Assembly: GCA_900542565.1 (NCBI GenBank)
Contig: UQOC01000069.1
Span: 1 to 10,375 of the forward strand
Source: an uncultured Eubacteriales bacterium
GTDB taxonomy: Bacteria; Bacillota; Clostridia; Peptostreptococcales; Anaerovoracaceae
Length of the DNA stretch: 10,375 bases
Direction of reading: 5' to 3'
Part shown: positions 5,397-10,375 of the stretch, piece by piece
How positions within the stretch are numbered: the stretch's first letter is position 1
Layout of the letters: every line of letters starts with the position of its first letter
Program-made: the position numbers and the translations under genes
Notes under the pieces: model-generated
What the model was told of the DNA's origin: nothing
Databases searched by the model: none
The model's input: only the letters and a program-made list of their open reading frames with translations

Positions 5397-7129
5397 TTAT
5401 GCAAGCTTCCATTTCTGGCTTTCCGCCTGCAATTTGACCATACGGGCATAGAAGCCGTTTTGTTTCATCAGGACTTCCGGTGCGCCTTCTTCTGCGACAA
5501 TACCATCTGAAAGAACCACGATCTTGTCTGCACCGGCCACGGTACGCATCCTATGGGCGATCACAAGCACGGTCTTATCTGCTATCAGACGGGAAAGGGC
5601 GGTCTGGATAAGGGTTTCATTTTCCACATCCAGCGAAGCGGTGGCCTCGTCAAGGAGGATGATCGGCGAGTTTTTCAAAAAGGCCCTTGCGATTGAAATC
5701 CGCTGCCGCTGGCCGCCGGATAGCTCACAGCCGTTTTCACCTATATTGGTATTCCAGCCGTCCGGCAGTTTTTCAGCGAATTCGTCTACATTTGCAAGTC
5801 TGGCGGCTGCCAAAACCTGTTCATCAGTGGCGTTTTTATTTCCGATCCGTATATTTTCCATGATCGTATTGTCAAACAGTGTAACATCCTGAAATACAAT
5901 GGAAAAGAGAGAAAGCAGCGTTTCCGGGTCCACTCCGGAAATATCCATGCCGCCCACGGTGATCTTTCCCCTGCTCACATCCCAGAACCTTGCCGCCAGC
6001 CGTGAAACCGTGGTCTTACCGCCACCGGAAGGTCCCACCAGCGCTGTGACTTCGCCCTGTCTTGCGGTAAATGAGACATCTTTCAATACTGTCTCTCCCC
6101 TGTTATAAGCAAACCCCACATGATCGAAAACGATATCGTATCCTTCGTTGGAAAGCCTGTTTTCTCCGTGCTGGATGGGATGATCGAGGATCTCGTTCAT
6201 TCGGCCGATATTGGTCCGGGTACTTATAACAGCCGCCAGATTTTGCAGCGCTCCCTGCAGAGGATCGTAAAGCCTCGATACAACAAGCAGGAACATGAAA
6301 AAGGCCATCACAGCAAGGCTTCCTCTTACAAGCAGGATAGAACCTGCCAGTGCAACCGTAGCGATCCCCAGCTTTAATACCAGTGATGCAGATACCACAA
6401 AGGCTGCCAGCCCGAATTCGTTCAGGATAGAACGGCGCTCCACGGCGCGGATTTTTTTTCCAGGCCCTTCAAGTATTCTGTTTCGGCGTTGTTGGCCTTC
6501 AGATCTCGTACTGTCTCAATACACTCCTGGATCCCGTCCGCACAGGCCATCTTCACATCCATTGCCTTTTGATTGAGTTTTTCCTGTATCTTTGCAGAAA
6601 AACCAACAACAGCAAAAGCAACGGGCATCACCCACAGGGCCGCCAGCGCCATGCGCCAGTCAAATGCCAGGAGGCTGATGGAGATCAGGACAGTAGAAAT
6701 GATCGAACCTGCCAGTTCAGGTATAAAATGTGAAAAGCTCTGTTCCAAAAAAGTGCAGTCAGCCATGATGGTGCTGGTCAGATCTGCCAGATCCTTTTTC
6801 CCGAAGAATGACAGGGGGATTTTTCGCAGATGTTCAGCAAGGGTGATCCTCCGCACGCCGCTTTCAGTATAAGTTGCAAAATATGTGGCGTTGTACTGGA
6901 TGTATGTGGTAAGCAGGATCAGACCGATGCACACTGCGCAGCCGGCAATATAAAAACCTGCTTTTCCGTCAGGAATACCGCCATTCATCAGGTCAGCCGT
7001 TAAAAAATACAAAAGTCCTACAGGAAACATAAAGGAAAGATTCTGAAGGACACAGGCCAGGCAGCCTTTCACCAGATCTTTCGCCCCCTGTTCAGAAAGG
7101 GCATATCGTTTCTGAAGCTTTTTTATCAC
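5397..7129 (-). pseudogene. ABC half-transporter (membrane domain plus ATPase), split by a one-base frameshift
   Basis: The two overlapping reading frames together make a complete ABC exporter of about 577 residues. The first frame (7129-6422) starts at GTG 7129 after AAGGAGG and encodes six-helix membrane-domain sequence up to GLEKK. The second frame (about 6459-5397) continues the membrane domain and the full ATPase: Walker A GPSGGGKTT, Q-loop FQDV, signature LSGGQ, Walker B ILLDEA and the switch His in IAHRM. The frames join at A8 (minus strand; 6459-6452). One more A, or a -1 slip, restores the sequence to GLEKKIRAVERRS. It lies two bases after the stop of the other ABC gene, so the pair once formed a heterodimeric exporter, loosely reminiscent of the YbtPQ/IrtAB siderophore type. 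The cause may be a true mutation, slippage during expression or a sequencing error. The substrate is unknown. Confidence 0.85.
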
Positions 7130-7131
7130 TG

Positions 7132-7397
7132 TTATCGTACCTCCTTTTCAACCTTCCACTGAACGGAAGTCTGATAGTCCTGCCACATACGGCTGAAAAC
7201 GCCGTCTTTTTTCAGCAGTTCCTCCCAATCGCCGCTTTCCGCCACATGTCCGTCCTGGATCACATAGATCTGATCTGCACCGGTAACTGTAGAAAGCCGG
7301 TGGGCGATCATTATGACTGTTTTTCCCTCAGCCATTTTGGAAAAGGCAGCCTGTACCCGTGTTTCATTATCCGGATCGGCAAAGGCTGTAGCCTCGT
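7132..7397 (-). pseudogene. ABC half-transporter, C-terminal fragment of the ATPase domain, cut by element insertion
   Basis: Only about the last 88 residues remain, from EATAFADPDNE just after the Walker B aspartate through the switch histidine (IAHRLSTV) to the end VEKEVR. Walker A, the signature motif and the whole membrane domain are missing. The reading frame stays open to 7461 by chance through non-homologous sequence. The family expects LDEATAFAD; here the codon before GAG is AAC instead of GAC/GAT, which places the break at about 7397/7398. The missing 5' part should lie beyond the far end of the inserted element. It is followed at two bases by its partner ABC gene. Confidence 0.85.
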
Positions 7398-7421
7398 TCC
7401 CATTAGCACAACCGGCGCAAA

Positions 7422-7437
7422 CCCGCATAAATACGGG
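7422..7437. repeat. Small inverted repeat near the element end
   Basis: CCCG and CGGG enclose eight AT-rich bases, about 25 bases inside the inferred element boundary. It may be a recombinase or accessory-protein site. There is no other copy in the window to compare, so the role is a guess. Confidence 0.35.
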
Positions 7438-7472
7438 ACTTTTCAAAAAATCTAAAGACAATTAAACGGCTC

Positions 7473-7478
7473 TATAAT
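7473..7478 (+). promoter_or_regulatory. Sigma-A type -10 box for the element's first operon
   Basis: A perfect TATAAT lies here. The best -35 at normal spacing is poor (TCTAAA, 7451-7456), so the promoter may be weak or activated. Transcription would begin near 7484-7486, exactly at the foot of the following terminator hairpin. Confidence 0.5.
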
Positions 7479-7484
7479 CACACT

Positions 7485-7529
7485 AAGACGCTTTTTTCGT
7501 TAGTCTGCAACGAGAAAGGCGTCTTTTTT
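7485..7529 (+). terminator. Strong intrinsic terminator hairpin in the leader of the element operon
   Basis: AAGACGCTTTTTTCGTT (7485-7501) pairs with AACGAGAAAGGCGTCTT (7509-7525) over 17 positions with two wobble pairs and a 7-base loop, followed by T residues to 7529. It stands between the TATAAT box and the first gene (ATG 7558). Transcripts from that box would end after about 45 bases unless the hairpin is bypassed, which suggests attenuation. It could also simply insulate the element from host transcription entering from outside. Confidence 0.75.
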
Positions 7530-7557
7530 ATTCCCAGAGCCGAAAGGAGGCGACGCC

Positions 7558-8706
7558 ATGTATTTCACATCCGGCGGCGACCGCGCCTTTGAGAGCCTTA
7601 TGCAAGGCAAGCCCGGCTTCGACCACTACGACAGCGGCGACGCCGGAGCGCCGGAGGATTGCGGCGACTGCCGTTTCTACCGTCCCGACTGGAAATATCA
7701 GTTTTGCGTTTACGCAGAGTGCCCTTACCAGCCGGGCAAGCTCACCGCCCTTGACGCGGTGAAATTCCAAGTGAAAGGAGTTGACGACGAAATGGCAGTT
7801 TTTCGTGTGGAGAAGAACCGGGGCTACACGGTAATGAGCAACCACCACCTGCGGAACAAAGACCTGTCCCTGAAAGCCAAGGGCCTGCTTTCGCAAATGC
7901 TGTCCCTGCCGGAAGATTGGGACTACACACTGAAAGGCTTGTCTCTTATCAACCGGGAAAGCATCGACGCCATACGGACGGCGGTGTGGGAGCTGGAAAA
8001 GGCCGGGTATATCACCCGCCAGCAGAACCGGGACGGCAAGGGCAAGATGGCCGACATGGTTTATACCATCTACGAACAGCCGCAGCCCCGGCCAGAGGCA
8101 GCGGAGGAAGAACAGCCGGGATTGGAAAACCCGGTGTTGGAAAATCCAACATCGGATAATCCAACGTCGGAAAACCCGGTATCGGGAAATCCAACGCAAA
8201 TAAATAAAGATATACAAACTAAAGACCCATTAACTACTGATCCATCAAGTACCCATTCCATTCCTATCCTTTCCCCAAACCCCTCTCCTGCGGAGGGCAA
8301 GGCGGCACAGCCGCCGGAACGGAAGCGAAAGGAAGCGAATGAGGCATACTGGGTGTATGAGGAAATTATCAAGGACAACATCAGCTATGACATTCTGAAA
8401 GCCGATCTGCCCTATGACGGCGACCGTCTGGACGAGATTGTAGACCTGATCCTTGAAACCGTCTGTACCCGGCGCAAGACCATCCGCATTGCCGGTGACG
8501 ACTATCCGGCGGAGCTGGTGAAATCCAAGTTTATGAAGCTGGACAGCGAACATATCCGCTTTGTGCTGGATTGCCTGAACAGGAATACCACGGAAATCCG
8601 AAACATCAAGCAGTACCTACGGGCGGCGCTGTTCAACGCCCCGTCCACGATTGGGAATTACTATTCTTCCCTTGTGGCCCATGATATGGCGACCGGGAAA
8701 ATCTGA
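7558..8706 (+). CDS. Replication-initiator-like protein of an ICE (DUF6017 type)
   Basis: The protein resembles the DUF6017/RepA-N-like family found in conjugative transposons of Firmicutes, thought to act in element replication or its control. Residues 79-175 (MAVFRVEKNRGYTVMSNHHLRN, then KAKGLLSQMLSLPEDW and NRESIDAIR) form a winged-helix DNA-binding domain. A proline-rich variable linker (about 175-255) holds five-residue repeats. The C-terminal domain (about 260-382) ends in KQYLRAALFNAPSTIGNYYSSLV. The first 78 residues are a separate Cys-containing module (Cys35, 38, 50, 55). The ATG at 7558 has AAAGGAGG seven bases upstream. A second start, Met79 at 7792, has its own AAAGGAG, so a 304-residue form may also be made. 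It is the first gene of the element operon. Confidence 0.8.
   Translation: MYFTSGGDRAFESLMQGKPGFDHYDSGDAGAPEDCGDCRFYRPDWKYQFCVYAECPYQPGKLTALDAVKFQVKGVDDEMAVFRVEKNRGYTVMSNHHLRNKDLSLKAKGLLSQMLSLPEDWDYTLKGLSLINRESIDAIRTAVWELEKAGYITRQQNRDGKGKMADMVYTIYEQPQPRPEAAEEEQPGLENPVLENPTSDNPTSENPVSGNPTQINKDIQTKDPLTTDPSSTHSIPILSPNPSPAEGKAAQPPERKRKEANEAYWVYEEIIKDNISYDILKADLPYDGDRLDEIVDLILETVCTRRKTIRIAGDDYPAELVKSKFMKLDSEHIRFVLDCLNRNTTEIRNIKQYLRAALFNAPSTIGNYYSSLVAHDMATGKI
8122..8196 (+). repeat. Five degenerate 15-bp tandem repeats in the linker of the replication protein
   Basis: The repeats encode LENPV, LENPT, SDNPT, SENPV and SGNPT (residues 189-213). They keep the frame and make an extended acidic/proline linker between the DNA-binding and C-terminal domains. 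Unit number probably varies between related elements. Confidence 0.75.
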
Positions 8707-8721
8707 AAGGAGGACGGCCCG

Positions 8722-8934
8722 ATGAAACAGGGTGCATTGATTTTTGACGAGCAGGCAGACCGCTACGACATCCGTTTTGACCTTGCGGACTACTACGGCG
8801 GGCTGCACTGTGGGGAAACCTTTGACGTGATGGTGGGCGGCAGGTGGAAGCCTACCCGCATTGAAATGGCCGAGGACTGGTATCTGGTAGGCATCCGCGC
8901 CGACGACCTTTCCGGCCTGCGGGTGCGGATTTAA
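8722..8934 (+). CDS. DUF5348 family small protein
   Basis: This 70-residue protein has no known function. Its sequence (RFDLADYYGGLHCGETFDV, then GGRWKPTRIE and DWYLVGI) matches the DUF5348 proteins that lie in this position in many Firmicutes conjugative elements. The ATG has AAAGGAGG eight bases upstream and starts 15 bases after the previous stop, so the gene is in the same operon. The compact beta-rich pattern with many aromatic residues suggests a small barrel fold; no catalytic residues are evident. Confidence 0.8.
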   Translation: MKQGALIFDEQADRYDIRFDLADYYGGLHCGETFDVMVGGRWKPTRIEMAEDWYLVGIRADDLSGLRVRI

Positions 8935-8980
8935 GCCATCCCGCCGCCTGCCTGCTGGACTTCCAAAGGAGGGATAGCAG

Positions 8981-9457
8981 TTGCAGGAAGAAGTAGACCA
9001 GAAAACCATAGCGTTAGCGGTGAAAACCGGGAAGCTGACCGGCCAAGTGCTGCAAGCGGCCATGAAGAAATTTCTGGCCGCCCGGCAAAAGGGCAAAGCC
9101 AAAGCCCACCACGGCCACCAAAGCCTGCGGCAGCTCAAAAAGGACGGTTCGGCCCTCTCCAACATCGAAATCACCGACGCGAATATTGGCCTGTTCAAGC
9201 CCTGCGCCAAGAAATACGATATTGACTACACGCTGCGGAAAGACAGTTCCACCCACCCGCCGCGCTATATCGTGATTTTCAAGACCAAGCAGGCCGACAA
9301 TCTGGAACAGGCGTTCAAGGAGTTCACGGCCAAGAAGTTGAGCCGGGAGGAACGGCCCTCAATCCGAAAGACCCTATCCGCCCTGAAACAAAAGGCTGCG
9401 GCTAAAACGCAGCAGCGGGCCAAGGAGAAAGTCAAGGAAAGGGGGCTGTCACTGTGA
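8981..9457 (+). CDS. PcfB-family conjugation protein (DUF3801)
   Basis: PcfB of plasmid pCF10 is an accessory protein of conjugative DNA processing that works with the coupling protein and relaxase. This 158-residue relative has the usual N-terminal helix (VDQKTIALAVKTGKLTGQVLQAAMKKF region), the central beta segment (SNIEITDANIGLFKPCAKKYDIDYTL region) and a basic, helical C-terminal tail rich in Lys and Arg. The start is TTG at 8981, supported by AAAGGAGGG upstream; no ATG fits as well. The stop overlaps the GTG start of the coupling-protein gene (GTGA), which implies translational coupling and fits a physical partnership. Confidence 0.85.
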   Translation: MQEEVDQKTIALAVKTGKLTGQVLQAAMKKFLAARQKGKAKAHHGHQSLRQLKKDGSALSNIEITDANIGLFKPCAKKYDIDYTLRKDSSTHPPRYIVIFKTKQADNLEQAFKEFTAKKLSREERPSIRKTLSALKQKAAAKTQQRAKEKVKERGLSL

Positions 9458-10375
9458 AACCAGAAGTAAAAAAGCTGATCCTGTCCAATCTCCCGTACCT
9501 GATTTTCGTTTATCTGTTCGGGAAGCTGGGGCAGGCATACCGGCTGGCGGCAGGCGTGGACTTGTCGGAAAAGCTGCTGCACTTCATGGACGGCTGTTCG
9601 GCGGCCTTTGCAAACGCCGCCCCCAGCATCCACCCTTTTGACCTGTTGATTGGCGTCGCCGGTGCCGCCGCCCTGCGGCTCATGGTGTACTGCAAAAGCA
9701 AGAACGCCAAGAAATACCGCAAGGGCGAGGAATACGGCAGCGCCCGTTGGGGGACGGCCAAAGATATTGCCCCGTACATCGACCCCAACTTTGACAACAA
9801 CATTCTGCTGACGCAGACGGAACGGCTCACCATGAACAACAGGCCCAAAGACCCCAAAACCGCGAGAAATAAAAATGTTCTGGTAATCGGCGGTTCCGGC
9901 TCCGGCAAGACGAGATTTTTTGTGAAGCCCAACCTTATGCAATGCGTGTCCAAGGACTACCCGACCTCATTTGTGATAACCGACCCCAAGGGCAGCCTGA
10001 TCGGTGAGGTAGGCCAGCTTTTGCAGCGCAGCGGCTACCGGGTGAAAGTGCTGAATACCATTAACTTTTCCAAGAGTATGCGGTATAACCCGTTCCGCTA
10101 CATCCACAGCGAGAAAGACATTTTGAAGCTGGTAAACACGCTGATCTGCAATACCAAGGGCGAGGGCGAAAAGAGCGCGGAAGATTTTTGGATAAAGTCG
10201 GAACGGCTGCTGTATTCGGCCCTGATCGGCTATATCTGGTACGAAGCGCCGGACGAGGAAATGAACTTCACGACGCTGCTTGAAATGATAAACGCCAGTG
10301 AAGCCCGCGAGGACGACCCGGAATTTCAATCCCCGGTAGACCAGATGTTTGAACGGCTGGAAGAAAAAGACCCGG
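9454..10375 (+). CDS. VirD4/TraG-family type IV coupling protein, N-terminal 307 residues (runs off the window)
   Basis: This is the inner-membrane ATPase that brings the relaxase-DNA complex to the mating channel. It begins at GTG 9454, overlapping the PcfB stop. Two membrane segments are likely at about residues 11-29 and 62-80. The cytoplasmic part has the family segment EYGSARWGTAKDI (93-105), Walker A GGSGSGKT (146-153) and the VITDPKG strand (174-180). The later half of the ATPase domain, with the canonical Walker B, lies beyond the window. No frameshift is seen. Confidence 0.92.
   Translation, partial: MKPEVKKLILSNLPYLIFVYLFGKLGQAYRLAAGVDLSEKLLHFMDGCSAAFANAAPSIHPFDLLIGVAGAAALRLMVYCKSKNAKKYRKGEEYGSARWGTAKDIAPYIDPNFDNNILLTQTERLTMNNRPKDPKTARNKNVLVIGGSGSGKTRFFVKPNLMQCVSKDYPTSFVITDPKGSLIGEVGQLLQRSGYRVKVLNTINFSKSMRYNPFRYIHSEKDILKLVNTLICNTKGEGEKSAEDFWIKSERLLYSALIGYIWYEAPDEEMNFTTLLEMINASEAREDDPEFQSPVDQMFERLEEKDP

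Larger units (their letters stand above)
7398..10375 (+). mobile_element. Left end of an integrative conjugative element (continues past the window)
   Basis: From about 7398 the gene set and composition change. An ABC gene is cut off and is followed by plus-strand DUF6017-type, DUF5348, PcfB and VirD4 coupling-protein genes, an order typical of conjugative transposons in Clostridia. The genes are more GC-rich than the flanking ones. The first 160 bases are the non-coding end with an inverted repeat, a -10 box and a terminator hairpin. The integrase, relaxase, mating-pore genes, cargo and right end are outside the window, so the family (tyrosine or large serine recombinase) cannot be decided. 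Confidence 0.88.

Noticed and set aside
7398..7461. The start of the 109-codon open frame at 7461 as a genuine small gene
   Set aside because: Its first 20 or so codons are element-end sequence without homology or a ribosome binding site; the rest is a truncated ABC ATPase.
8122..8196. Short tandem repeats as a possible CRISPR array
   Set aside because: The units are contiguous 15-bp coding repeats in frame with a conserved gene, with no spacers of 30 or more bases and no cas genes.
7528..8217. Long open frame of 229 codons on the minus strand
   Set aside because: It is the antisense shadow of the replication protein gene; composition is low-complexity and there is no ribosome binding site or recognisable family.

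Overview
The window reads as a chromosome segment from an amino-acid-fermenting, Gram-positive anaerobe of the Clostridia type. The signs are strong AGGAGG-type ribosome binding sites, GTG and TTG starts, an OrtA/OrtB pair known from clostridial ornithine fermentation, and an integrative conjugative element (ICE) of the kind common in gut Firmicutes. The species cannot be told from the sequence.

Left region (1-5324) is an amino-acid uptake and breakdown module that appears to be under sigma-54 control. It contains, on the minus strand, the 5' end of a sodium-dependent NSS/SNF-family transporter (1-213) and ortA-ortB (2267-523), the two subunits of 2-amino-4-ketopentanoate thiolase. On the plus strand it contains a proline racemase/hydroxyproline epimerase family enzyme (2492-3499) followed by a PAS/AAA+/Fis sigma-54 activator (3522-5324). 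Each of the three transcription units has its own near-consensus -24/-12 promoter: 294-279 minus, 2330-2315 minus and 2381-2396 plus. This strongly suggests that the activator encoded here switches on the whole set. None of the usual upstream ornithine genes (orr, oraS/oraE, ord) is in the window, so the source of the thiolase substrate and the role of the racemase are open. This is the most interesting part of the window.

Middle region (5325-7397) starts with a long hairpin between convergent units. It then holds a decayed minus-strand pair of ABC half-transporter genes. The downstream gene is split by a one-base frameshift at an A8 run. The upstream gene keeps only the last third of its ATPase domain.

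Right region (about 7398-10375) is the left end of an ICE inserted into that ABC gene at the Walker B codons. After a 160-base non-coding end, with a small inverted repeat, a TATAAT box and a strong terminator hairpin directly downstream, come four plus-strand genes in tight series: a DUF6017-type replication-initiator-like protein, a DUF5348 protein, a PcfB-family protein and the N-terminal part of a VirD4/TraG coupling protein. The element runs off the window, so its integrase and cargo are not visible.
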